A DNA stretch of 64,000 nucleotides from Nannobrachium achirus (taxonomy: Eukaryota; Chordata; Actinopteri; Myctophiformes; Myctophidae), in NCBI GenBank assembly GCA_963921795.1, contig OY997643.1, positions 73,274,991-73,338,990 of the forward strand, in the 5' to 3' direction. Made by a program: the position numbers and the translations under genes. Positions within the stretch are counted from its first letter, which is position 1. Each line of letters begins with the position of its first letter. This document shows, piece after piece, positions 45,742 through 54,706 of this stretch. The notes below the pieces were generated by a model that saw only the letters and a list, made by a program, of their open reading frames with translations, was not told the origin of the DNA and searched no databases.

Positions 45742-46428
45742 TTAACTCACTTCGTGCCAAGGCCACAAGAGGCCGCTAGAGTGCCAGACATTTCTCCATA
45801 AGGCTTCATAGTATCATCCGGGTACCCAGGCAGAAGTGGCTTGCGTTTTCACTGCATGCAGTGTTATGACCGTGGACCGGAGGAAGAGAGCTAAGAGTTA
45901 GCTATCGGCTCTTTTTTTTTTAGAAGCCCGATCTGAGGTTATTTAGCCGCAAAAAAAACTTTGTCGCTGCCCTGGGAACATAGTTCAGAGAAAAAGGTCT
46001 CTAAAGATGTGAGAATGTATTGGATTAGGCGGCGCGGTGCGGCGGCGTTGCCCGATTACGGGCCGGTGGAAAGAGAGCGCGGTAGGCGGCCTGGATCCAA
46101 AATTAGACCGGGGCTTCGTTGAGGCCTCCGATTAATTAATTAATTTTATTTAAAAAGCCGGACTAGATCGGGATCGGCACCCCGGAATACGTCGCACCGC
46201 CGACAGTATAGATTGAGTTTTTTTGGGGGGGCTCTAAACTTTATTCTAAACCATTTTCAATGGAATAAATCGTCGGACCATCTAGACTCGGTCGTTGGAA
46301 AGCGTAGGACGAGCCAGGACCACCCACATCTCTACAAGCAGCTCAGGGTAAGTAAAATAGCAAAAAAAAACATTGTATTGTATTGAAAAAAAGCCGAACT
46401 TGTTCGTGATGGGCACAAGAAGGGTTAA
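45742..46428. mobile_element. TTAA-type MITE family E, copy 2
   Basis: TTAACTCACTTCGTGCC at the left and GGGCACAAGAAGGGTTAA at the right form inverted ends with TTAA. Collinear with 12831-13495. The end resembles family P (TTAACTCATCTAGTGCC), so both may have used the same transposase. Confidence 0.75.
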
Positions 46429-46577
46429 AATTGCTAAATACAATGCACAAGTAGGTAGTATCGATACAATCGATTCTTTGCACTGCCGATTCGATATATA
46501 TACTGCCAATAATACGATACAAAATCAAACAATATGATTCGATTTTAGCTGTTTTCATTTCGATATACTTTGATTTT

Positions 46578-47015
46578 TTAAAGAGGTGGTGCCATGATTT
46601 CCCCCCCTCTAAAACATGATTATCAGGTATTATGATTATACTAGGAGGAAGATTTTTTTCCAAAAAAGTATACAGAAAGAGTTAAAATTGGGTTTTTATG
46701 TGGCCACACCCCCAGTTCATTAAGTATGCATGGATGGCATGGTGGGTGGTGACCCAGCTGATATAGCCACACCCCACAGTGTTGGGTGAATGGTAATTGG
46801 GGAGGAGTTGATACTGTGACACACTTAGTATCTGTGTTTTTTAACTGACACTTTTCACCACAAGGTGGCAGCCTCCAAGAGAAAACAAACAAATACTAAG
46901 AGAATACATCATTTCTCAAAAAAAAAAACACATCAGGGGGTCTAATGAAGTACTTTCAACCTCCTAGACACATGAAAAACAGAAAAAGTACAAAACTATG
47001 GCACCACCTCTTTAA
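46578..47015. mobile_element. TTAA-flanked MITE (AGAGGTGGTGCCAT ends)
   Basis: TTAAAGAGGTGGTGCCATGA and the complement ending ATGGCACCACCTCTTTAA are perfect inverted ends of about 17 bp. Interior unique. TTAA with AG-starting ends fits Kolobok/T2-type elements. Confidence 0.75.
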
Positions 47016-47062
47016 GTTAAAAACGATATTTCAATGCAGTTACTATATCGTTACACCCCTAG

Positions 47063-47276
47063 TGTTTTTAATTAACCTATCATGGTTAAAATGGAGTTTG
47101 AAGTTACAATGGGTGTGTGTGGGGAGCGGCCCTGGGCCTGGAGAACCTGATAACATTTACATAAAATATCTAAAAACTGAATCAAGCAAATTAAAAACTG
47201 TTCAGGGTGTTCATAAAAGCCTGATTAGACTATAAAATGACAAAAAAAGTTTTTTTGAAAGTGAAATATCCCTTTA
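47063..47276 (+). mobile_element. Half copy of the 15.2-kb fold-back family
   Basis: Matches the right arm of 15204-15846 (aaatggagtttgaagttaca, ttaaaaactgttcagggtgt) and ends AATATCCCTTTAA. The left arm is missing. Confidence 0.75.
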
Positions 47277-47652
47277 AGGCTCCTCTTATACTTTGTGGAC
47301 TGACCATCACACGCACAACAAAAGTGCTGCGTCGTCAAAGTGTTGCGGCGCGCATCGGCACTTTTATTATGAATTAGTTGACATCTCTTATAGGGATAAC
47401 TAACTTACGTTAAAATGGTGTCCTTGATGCAGAGACAAAGATAGATCAAAAGGTGAGAGGTTAGGCTTGTTTTTGTCGACCACAAGGTTACAATGTCATT
47501 TAGACAGATGTTATTTAGTTGTTTAGACCGATGCTAGGTTCATTGTTTAGCTGGCATCCTATAGTTTAGACCGATGCTAGGTTCATTGTTTAGCTGGTAT
47601 CCTATAGTTTAGACCGATGCTAGGTTCATTGTTTAGCTGGTATCCTATAGTT

Positions 47653-47981
47653 CAGTGGTTTTCAAAGTGGGTGACGGGGCACCCTGGGGTGTCGCGACGG
47701 CAGACCAGGGGTGCCGCGAGATCATTTGATAATATGTGGAATTTATTTGGACACTTAAACGCATATTTAGTATCATTTTAAACTTGGAAGTACAAAGTTA
47801 TTTTCAGTCAGTTTTAACCAAAATGGCTATTATCTCAACGTTTTCCTTGCAACATAATAGCTAAAATATGGCATAAATATAAGGCGTTAGGAGTGAAAAT
47901 GATGAATATAATGTAGGGGTGCCTCAGATGAAAATAATATTTATAGGGGTGCCCTGAGCCCAAAAAGTTTGGGAACCCCTG
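47653..47981 (+). mobile_element. hAT-like MITE with perfect 8-bp target duplication
   Basis: CAGTGGTTTTCAAAGTGGG to TTTGGGAACCCCTG, flanked by ctatagtt at 47645-47652 and 47982-47989. It sits within a minisatellite unit, which dates it after the array. Fragment of the same family at 139-323. Confidence 0.9.
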
Positions 47982-47984
47982 CTA

Positions 47985-48040
47985 TAGTTATTGCGACCGA
48001 AGGTCGCAGTATACCATGAGAAATGTCACAGCTTGTCTCC

Positions 48041-48110
<70 letters not shown>

Positions 48111-48602
48111 GTGTCAGTCAGTCAGTCAGTCAGTCAGTACACATTTTTACAGACTATTGGTTCCCTTGTCACTGTGACATCACTCTGACATCATGCTCTG
48201 ATGTCACTGTGTGATGTCAGGGGAACCACTCTTAACAGAATGGGTTTTCTGCTCTGACATCACACTCTGACTTCATATCCCTTGTATGCACATATACAGT
48301 AGTTTATGCCCATATATAGTCGACAATGTGATGTCAGAACATGCCCATATATGGGCACACACTTGCAAAATTAATTACGTCCTTGTCCGTTCTATGCCCA
48401 TATATGTCCCGATGTCATCAATATTAAGGGCATATCTGGGAATGCCCATATTTGGTTATAGCCATATATGGGCATGTTCTGCCAATGTTAACAGGCACTG
48501 TTGAGATGGGGTAACTGGTCCGATATACATCACTGGCCAGATAGCCAAGAATTGGCACGACCTCGCCCTTTTCGCATGTCGCCCGAGGCGTCTTACTAGT
48601 TT
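47985..48602. repeat. CArG-palindrome repeat family K
   Basis: Starts with palindrome gcgaccgaaggtcgc, then a (GTCT)n run (48038-48112) and (CAGT)n, then several gtcagaacatgcccatatatgggc-like modules, and ends acgacctcgccc...gaggcgtcttactagt. Perfect CCATATATGG at 48345-48354 and 48462-48471 and CCATATTTGG at 48446-48455; two more at 48807-48816 and 48832-48841 lie just beyond the following array. Confidence 0.65.
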
Positions 48603-48739
48603 AGGTCAGATGCTAGGTTCATTGTTTACCTTGTATCCTATAGTTTAGTCAGATGCTAGGTTCATTGTTTACCTTGTATACTATAGTTTAGTCAGATGCT
48701 AGGTTCATTGTTTACCTTGTATCCTATAGTTTCATTGTA

Positions 48740-49070
48740 TGGATTATTTTTGCCAACCGCTCCTACATCTGGCCGCCTCCATTATTAATGGCCATATATG
48801 ATATCTCCATATATGGCCATATATGATATCTCCATATATGGCCATTAATTTATTAGTGAATTAATCTTCCCCAGTCCCTGGTTAGGCCTATTTCTATACA
48901 AACACCAACCTAACCTTATCAATTACAAAAACAACATGCATGAAGCTCTAATCTAAACAAGTGCAAAACCAATAACATTCCCAAATTACGATCACATGAA
49001 AGCTGTGACTTTAACATTGTAAATCGTGCCTGACATAATTTGGTCGCAGCTTTGGTTTGATTTTAAACAG
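48740..49070. other. Unassigned stretch with two CArG palindromes
   Basis: Contains tatctccatatatggccat twice (48803-48845). The rest is AT-rich without a gene. Confidence 0.4.
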
Positions 49071-49079
49071 TATTTAACC

Positions 49080-49085
49080 TTTATT
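49080..49085 (-). terminator. Possible polyadenylation signal AATAAA
   Basis: AATAAA on the minus strand, 63 bp beyond the last recognisable nup98-like stop codon at 49148-49150. A short A run (complement of 49103-49112) lies between them. Confidence 0.35.
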
Positions 49086-49147
49086 CTGATTCTATTCAGA
49101 TCATTTTTTTTTCTTCTCAGTTGGTAGGGCTGTTGATTCCTCATCCG

Positions 49148-49728
49148 TCAAAAATGACTCCCTGTCTCCTGCAAGCTCTTTCCAGTCTGGTTCTCCACCT
49201 GGACGAGTCTCTCAGGGCTCCTGATTTCCATGCTGCTGGTGTTATCCACAGGCCTTACGTTACCACCAAGTCTGGTGTTATCCACAGGCCTAATCTATCT
49301 ATCTAATCCTAACCCTAACCCTAACCCTTATCCACAGGCCTAATCTATCTATCTAATCCTAACCCTAACCCTAACCCTTATCCACAGGCCTAATCTATCT
49401 ATCTAATCCTAACCCTAACCCTAACCCTTATCCACAGGCCTAATCTATCTATCTAATCCTAACCCTAACCCTTATCCACAGGCCACACCACAAAGTCTGC
49501 GAACTCCTTCCACATATGGAATGGTTTTATCCACAGGCCATACCACGAAGTCTGCGAACTCCTCCACAGATGGAATGGTGTATTAGCCAAAAGTACAGCA
49601 TGGTTCTCCTGCTACTCATCTCCTCTCTCCTGTCACCTGCTCAGTGCTCCTATAGTCACGTGGCTCAGGCAGGTTGATATCAATAATGGTGTCCTGCGGG
49701 TCAGGTTGTAAACCGATTTCAACCTCCT
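49148..49728 (-). pseudogene. Decayed 3' part of the nup98-like locus (autoproteolytic-domain remnants)
   Basis: Beyond the stop of the long ORF, two pieces still resemble the NUP98 autoproteolytic domain. At 49582-49556 the reading YTIPSVEEF matches the start of the domain (G-Y-Y-T-I-P-S-[ML]-[DE]-[ED]-L in vertebrates), preceded by an in-frame stop. At 49231-49148 MEIRSPERLVQVENQTGKS then LQETGSHF-stop matches the domain end (I-[KR]-S-P-[DE]-R-L ... E-T-G-S-W-V-F-K-V-S-H-F), with six residues missing before His-Phe. The middle of the domain is replaced by minisatellite and TTAGGG repeats. Frame just after the long ORF (VEEVEIGLQPDPQDTIID, shifted) is also open but has no match I recognise. 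Homology is by eye. Confidence 0.65.
49282..49481 (+). repeat. 50-bp minisatellite containing telomere-like (CCCTAA)n
   Basis: Four copies of a 50-bp unit: tccacaggcctaatctatct, atctaat, then cctaaccctaaccctaaccc. The last copy lacks one CCCTAA. The ttatccacaggcc part is shared with the flanking 55-bp duplication at 49500-49580, which belongs to the nup98-like sequence, so the array grew out of that sequence. Confidence 0.9.
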
Positions 49729-51633
49729 CTACAAACTCCTATGCTTTAAAACCAACCTCTTGATGCTCCTCCTGGGTACAAAGGCTCCTTTAGTAATTGT
49801 CAACTCATCCATGTCCAGGCCATCAAAGAGCTGGAGCCAGGAGTCTCGTGCCGTACATCTTTTGGGGAGAGACTTGGCGGCTTGCCCTGGACTCCGTTTG
49901 AAGTGGATAGGTGTGGTAAGGCGATGCAAATTGGTTGATTTCAGACGTTCTTCTTTCTTCTTGGCGTCGGTCAAAGGGTTTCTGAACAGAGGAGAGTCCT
50001 CAAATGGAGAAAGCTTCAAAGAGTGTCGGATCCGTCGGAGCAATTCCTGCTGGGACCCCGTTGCTCCCGGGTCTGTCAGTACAACAGGTTGTTGAAGAGC
50101 TCTGGAGCTTAAGTTGCTGCTTCCACCACTGCTTAATCCTGAGCCATGTCCAATACCTACTGGTCCAAACACAGTTGTTCCCAGTCCGGTTCCCTTTCCT
50201 ACCATAGCAGGTGTGTTTCCATATCCAAACATAGTGGCTTTAGATTCAGTAATCATACTTCCAAAAACTCCAGTTCCAGGTCCAGCTCCAAAGGGAAAAG
50301 GGCTGGTGGTTGTCTTATTGCCAACTGTGCTTGTGTTGGACTGACCCAACTGAACAGTCCCAGTACCTCCTAAGCCTGGGTCTGTCTGTGTGCAAACAGT
50401 TCTAAAGCTTATGTTGGTCTGTCCAAACTGAGTAGGCCCTGTACCAGAGCCTGGGGCTGTACTAGTCTGTGGGACACTTGCTGTCCGAGGGTTGAATTTG
50501 AGGGTGGGGCCATGCTGGGTGGAGAAACTGGAACCTCCAAATGAGTTGGAGGTGTTCTGAAACAGGCCTCCACTACCAGGACAGGTACCAGCAGCTTCAT
50601 TGTTCTGCTGGGAGAAAGGTCTTCCAGTTGAACGACTGGTTCCACTGGTACCACCAAAGCCAGTACTGTTGGAACTAGTCACCGGTTGGTTTAACGTCCC
50701 AGGACCAAATAAACCACCAGGTTTATTCTGTGTGGCTCCAAACAGGCCTCCAGTGTTGTTGGTTGCCTCAAGTGTGGAACTCCCCAAACCTCCTGTGGTG
50801 GCAAAACCAGTGTTCTGTTGTCCAAAGCCTGTGTTGGTTTTACCAAACTGACCAGCACCCAAGCCTTTGGCCGTACTGGTCTGGGCTTTGGCTCCAAACA
50901 GCCCACCGGACGCAGGTGGTGTATTATCAAACATGCCCGGCCTGCTATTATTAGCTTGTCCCAGGGGTCTTGTGGTGCTAAAGTTTAATCCGTTGTTTGG
51001 CTTGGAAGAGCTGACTCGATCAGATGATTTAAACTGACTTGCTGTCTGCTGACCCTGGGTCTGTGATCCAAACAAATTGCCACCTGTTGTACCAAACACA
51101 CTTGGTGCATTATTGGCTCTTCTTCGTCCATAGGTGGGGTTTGGCTGTCCGGAGGAGGGATTAATATTGGGGTCCCACCAAACATGCTTAGGTTGGTCTT
51201 TGGTGCTGCTAGTGGTGGATCTTTTCAGGATCCCGCCGGTCCTTGTCCACATCAAGTCACTTGCTGTTGGAGGGTTGAATGTGAGGTTTGTGCCATGCTG
51301 GGTGGAGAAACTGGAACCTCCATACTGAAACAGGCCTCCACTACCAGGACAGGTACCTGCAGCTTCATTGTTCTGCTGGGAGAAAGGTCTTCCAGTTGAA
51401 CGAGTATTGGTGCTGCCAATTAGACCGCTTCCACTGGTACCACCAAAGCCAGTACTGTTGGAACTAGTCACCGGTTGGTTTAACGTCCCGGGACCAAATA
51501 AACCACCAGGTCTATTCTGTGTGGCTCCAAACAGGCCTCCAGTGTTGTTGGTTGCCCCAAGTGTGGAACTCCCCAAACCTCCTGTGGTTGCAAAACCAGT
51601 GTTCTGCTGGGATGCCCTGAAGCCAGAATCCAT
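49729..51633 (-). CDS. nup98-like: Nucleoporin NUP98-like protein, intronless, probable retrocopy
   Basis: NUP98 lines the nuclear pore channel; its GLFG repeats bind transport receptors. Visible here: QNTGFATTGGLGSSTLGATN and NNTGGLFGATQ match the NUP98 N-terminus from about residue 24 of the human protein. GLFG occurs at residues 33, 44, 244, 297 and 307, with further FG motifs. LTFNPPTASDLM (residues 117-128) matches the start of the GLEBS Rae1-binding motif, but the rest of GLEBS (to about 172) is unrecognisable. Residues 514-630 (VVLTDP, SPFEDSPLFRNPLTDAKKK, EERLKSTN, LFDGLDMDE, GAFVPRRSIKRLVLK) match the conserved stretch preceding the autoproteolytic domain. Residues 10-114 recur at 273-376 with very few changes, an in-frame duplication. 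Canonical NUP98 genes have many introns across this region; none here, hence retrocopy. The first ATG is used. A long open frame in a pseudogene-like setting suggests youth or constraint. Expression unknown. Confidence 0.85.
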   Translation of the reverse strand: MDSGFRASQQNTGFATTGGLGSSTLGATNNTGGLFGATQNRPGGLFGPGTLNQPVTSSNSTGFGGTSGSGLIGSTNTRSTGRPFSQQNNEAAGTCPGSGGLFQYGGSSFSTQHGTNLTFNPPTASDLMWTRTGGILKRSTTSSTKDQPKHVWWDPNINPSSGQPNPTYGRRRANNAPSVFGTTGGNLFGSQTQGQQTASQFKSSDRVSSSKPNNGLNFSTTRPLGQANNSRPGMFDNTPPASGGLFGAKAQTSTAKGLGAGQFGKTNTGFGQQNTGFATTGGLGSSTLEATNNTGGLFGATQNKPGGLFGPGTLNQPVTSSNSTGFGGTSGTSRSTGRPFSQQNNEAAGTCPGSGGLFQNTSNSFGGSSFSTQHGPTLKFNPRTASVPQTSTAPGSGTGPTQFGQTNISFRTVCTQTDPGLGGTGTVQLGQSNTSTVGNKTTTSPFPFGAGPGTGVFGSMITESKATMFGYGNTPAMVGKGTGLGTTVFGPVGIGHGSGLSSGGSSNLSSRALQQPVVLTDPGATGSQQELLRRIRHSLKLSPFEDSPLFRNPLTDAKKKEERLKSTNLHRLTTPIHFKRSPGQAAKSLPKRCTARDSWLQLFDGLDMDELTITKGAFVPRRSIKRLVLKHRSL

Positions 51634-51728
51634 TCTTCCGCTGTGATGGTGTCCAAGCAGGAATCAAACTGAGATGTCCCTTAGCAGTAGAGGGAGGAGA
51701 GTCAGTGGGAAGGAGTCCGTAGGACTCC

Positions 51729-51736
51729 CTTATATA
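51729..51736 (-). promoter_or_regulatory. TATA box (TATATAAG) upstream of the nup98-like ORF
   Basis: On the minus strand, cgatatataagggagtcc places TATATAAG 96-103 bp upstream of the ATG at 51633. A start site 25-30 bp downstream would leave an untranslated leader of about 65-70 bp. A CArG box at 51792-51801 lies about 56 bp further upstream. Confidence 0.5.
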
Positions 51737-51791
51737 TCGTTGGCTGAGGTGCTGGTGTCAACCCGGTGATGTCACTGTGACTCAGTCATAT

Positions 51792-52344
51792 CCATATATG
51801 GTGCTGCATGGTGATAACCCGCTGATGTCATTGTGAGTCAGTCATATCCATATAGATACATACATATGGAGTCCCAATGTTGATCGTGCCCAAATATAGT
51901 CTATATGATGTCAGGCTTTGATGTTCGCCATAGTCCATATATGGAGTTCCAGAAGGGTGTCTGTGATGTCAGACCTGAGTACTGTATGACAGTTATGTCC
52001 ATATATGGAGTTCCAGGAGGAAGTCTATGATGTCAGACTAGGGTATGCCAGTTATCTCCATATATAGAGTTCCTCGAGCGAGTCTGATGTCAGATTTTGG
52101 TATCTCTGTTATCTCCATATATGGAGATGTCAGAATTGGATAGGTCCGTTATCTCCATATATGGAGTTCCAAGAGCGAGTCTATATGATGTCACATTTGG
52201 TATCTCTGTTATCTCCATATATGGAGATGTCAGATTTGGGTATCTCTGTTATCTCCATATATGGAGATGTCAGATTTGGGTATCTCCGTTATCTCCATAT
52301 ATGGAGATGTCAGAATGGGATAGGTCCGTTATCTCCATATATGG
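51792..52344. promoter_or_regulatory. Array of nine perfect CArG boxes, partly a 40-bp minisatellite
   Basis: CCATATATGG, a perfect serum response factor consensus (CC[A/T]6GG), occurs at 51792, 51935, 51999, 52115, 52155, 52215, 52255, 52295 and 52335. From about 52100 the sites fall in a 40-bp tandem unit (tatctctgttatctccatat, atggagatgtcagatttggg). Each box is centred in the longer palindrome tctccatatatggaga. They lie 0.15-0.7 kb upstream of the nup98-like ATG. Confidence 0.7.
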
Positions 52345-52400
52345 ATGTCAGTTTCGAGCTACGTTTCCAGCTTGCGGATCTACAACTTTTGATGCTTTTG

Positions 52401-52803
52401 TGTGACTGACTCTGTAGTTAGGGTGATCAATGTGTGACTGACTCTGTAGTTAGGGTGATCAATGTGTGACTGACTCTGTAGTTAGGGTGATCAATGTGTG
52501 ACTGACTCTGTAGTTAGGGTGATCAATGTGTGACTGACTCTGTAGTTAGGGTGATCAATGTGTGACTGACTCTGTAGTTAGGGTGATCAATGTGTGACTG
52601 ACTCTGTAGTTAGGGTGATCAATGTGTGACTGACTCTGTAGTTAGGGTGATCAATGTGTGACTGACTCTGTAGTTAGGGTGATCAATGTGTGACTGACTC
52701 TGTAGTTAGGGTGATCAATGTGTGACTGACTCTGTAGTTAGGGTGATCAATGTGTGACTGACTCTGTAGTTAGGGTGATCAATGTGTGACTGACTCTGTA
52801 GTT
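52401..52803 (+). repeat. 32-bp minisatellite, about 12.6 copies
   Basis: Unit tgtgactgactctgtagtta, gggtgatcaatg. No variation seen between copies. Its core actgactctgtagttag is shared with the 40-bp array at 53519-53841. Confidence 0.95.
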
Positions 52804-53512
52804 GCGACCGTCAGGGAGCAGTTTACTATGAAAACCTCCACCGGCCGTCCGTCCGTCGGTCGGTCACACGTCACACCTTTGCCCTGCTCATATCTCCGCA
52901 TCAGTATATAGGGCTTGTTTGTTTATTGTATGACATCACGCCACATCATCAGCTGTGGACTCTGTGATGTCATCGTATCGCATCAGTATATAGGGCTTGT
53001 TTGTTTATTGTATGACATCACGCCACATCATCAGCTGTGGACTCTGTGATGTCATCGTATCTCCATATATGGCCATCTCCGTATATGGAGATATAAGTCG
53101 TCCATGCCCAAGTATGGGCTGGTGAGGTCAGACTTTGTGTGATGCGTAGGTTATCTCCATATATGGAGATTCAACATTCCAGGCAACTCTCTTCCCTGGT
53201 GAGAATTGCCCCTTTATATAGGGCTTGTTTGTGTATTGTATGACATCACGCCACATCATCAGCTGTGGACTCTGTGATGTCATCGTATCTCCATATATGG
53301 CCATCTCCGTATATGGAGATATAAGTCGTCCATGCCCAAGTATGGGCTGGTGAGGTCAGACTTTGTGTGATGCGTAGGTTATCTCCATATATGGAGATTC
53401 AACATTCCAGGTGTAACTATGGCTACCCGTATGACGTGAGAGGTGGAGGTTGTGATATTTGTGGAGATAAGCGACCAACGGTCGCTTATCTCCCGATTAG
53501 GGAGTCTTACTG
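52804..53512. repeat. CArG-palindrome repeat family K with 228-bp internal duplication
   Basis: Begins gttgcgaccgtcagggagca with (TCCG)n, has the segment tatagggcttgtttg...gtgatgtcatcgtat three times (from 52915, 52989 and 53217), and a 228-bp tandem duplication (53041 onward repeated from 53269). Perfect CCATATATGG at 53063, 53157, 53291 and 53385. Ends with palindrome gcgaccaacggtcgc (53473-53487) and gagtcttactggttat. Confidence 0.7.
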
Positions 53513-53518
53513 GTTATC

Positions 53519-53841
53519 AAGTAGAGCATTATTTACTGACTCTGTAGTTAGTGTGATCAAGTAGAGCATTATGTACTGACTCTGTAGTTAGTGTGATCAA
53601 GTAGAGCATTATGTACTGACTCTGTAGTTAGTGTGATCAAGTAGAGCATTATGTACTGACTCTGTAGTTAGTGTGATCAAGTAGAGCATTATTTACTGAC
53701 TCTGTAGTTAGTGTGATCAAGTAGAGCATTATTTACTGACTCTGTAGTTAGTGTGATCAAGTAGAGCATTATTTACTGACTCTGTAGTTAGTGTGATCAA
53801 GTAGAGCATTATTTACTGACTCTGTAGTTAGTGTGATCAAG
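53519..53841 (+). repeat. 40-bp minisatellite, 8 copies
   Basis: Unit caagtagagcattatttact, gactctgtagttagtgtgat, with a t/g variant at one position (atttac/atgtac). The shared core with 52401-52803 shows common origin. Confidence 0.95.
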
Positions 53842-53847
53842 ATTATT

Positions 53848-53905
53848 TTACAAAAAAAAACTTGGAATATGGAGATAAGAGGTTTCTGCCCGACAGCGAT
53901 GTTTT
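53848..53905 (+). repeat. MITE family B end fragment
   Basis: acttggaatatggagataag and ggtttctgcccgacagcgat: one terminal repeat only. Confidence 0.65.
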
Positions 53906-54237
53906 ACTGAAGTCCAAGACCTGAGCCTCTTCTTCCACCACGGTGCTGCTGAGAGCCACTAAAACCTTAACATGTTGCTTAGTAACAACTAATGTTTGTC
54001 AGGGGGGGGGGGGGGTTGATGAACTGGCAGTATTGATGGAATAATTGACGTTGAGCCTCCTCTTCCTCTGTCGCTGGCTGCTCATTAGTCTTCCTCCCTG
54101 GACACCCCTCCCCCCCCGGTCCACCAGTCCTCTCTGAACACATGAGGCATCGACTCAACAACACCGACTGTTTTACACCTCACTGCCAGACAATGTGACG
54201 GAAAGGAAGCCAAGGAAGGAAGGAATGGAGGGAAGGA

Positions 54238-54425
54238 AGCAGTGTTGTTTTTGACAGCAAATTTAGATTTAGTTTTAGTCATAGTCTTTTGAATAAAATG
54301 TCATTTAGTTTTAGTCACAATTTTGTCACCTGAAAAGTTTTAGTTTTAGTCTAATTTTAGTCGACTAAATATCATAAGATTTTAGGTGATTAAATCGACA
54401 GTTGATTTAGTCAATTAAAAGGTAT
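54238..54425. repeat. Dispersed TTTTAGTC-rich repeat
   Basis: tttagttttagtcatagtct, tagttttagtcacaatttt and tctaattttagtcgactaaa are typical of a widespread fish DNA-transposon-derived repeat. Ends not defined. Confidence 0.45.
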
Positions 54426-54426
54426 T

Positions 54427-54662
54427 TTAGCAGGCCTTGATGACGGTGGAAACCTCCTAGGTCCAAAACTGTCACCTTTTCACGATTCAAATAAAAGAAT
54501 AGCAGATCTACAAGCTCGAAGCTTAAGCTTTTGGATCTGCTATTTATTATGCTTTTGCGTGAGGCCGTATCATGACCAAGTAGTAGGGCATTCATTTACG
54601 AGAAAAACACATAAGTCAGAATATGGAGATACGAGGTTAAGACGCAGCAACAACGACATATT
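54427..54662. mobile_element. MITE family B, diverged copy
   Basis: gatgacggtggaaacctcct at the left; tatggagatacgaggttaag and acaacgacatatt at the right. Hairpin 54499-54545 uses the family A-type arm agcagatctacaagctcg with a tiny inner stem (aagcttaagctt), showing that arm type and outer family do not always correspond. Confidence 0.6.
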
Positions 54663-54706
54663 GACAGCGTTTGTCCCCAGAACAGCAGAGTTGTGGTTGC
54701 AGTGCA

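Larger units (their letters stand above)
45409..47061. mobile_element. hAT-like GATACGAT repeat with two nested TTAA elements
   Basis: Left part (45409-45741) and right part (47017-47061, ending ttacacccctag) are the outer element, similar to 23079-23450. Nested within are family E copy 2 (45742-46428) and a TTAA-flanked element (46578-47015). The nesting gives relative ages: the outer element is oldest. Confidence 0.6.
47517..48735 (+). repeat. 43-bp minisatellite split by a hAT-like MITE and a family K element
   Basis: Units tttagaccgatgctaggttc... (43 bp, about three at 47517-47652) resume at about 48603-48735 as tttagtcagatgctaggttc... (43 bp, three copies). The two halves share gatgctaggttcattgttta and tatcctatag. 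Between them lie the hAT-like insertion 47653-47981 and the family K sequence 47985-48602. Confidence 0.8.

Noticed and set aside
50600-51646. Plus-strand ORFs opposite the nup98-like gene
   Set aside because: Shadows of a low-complexity Gly/Thr/Phe-rich coding strand; proline- and leucine-rich with no homology.
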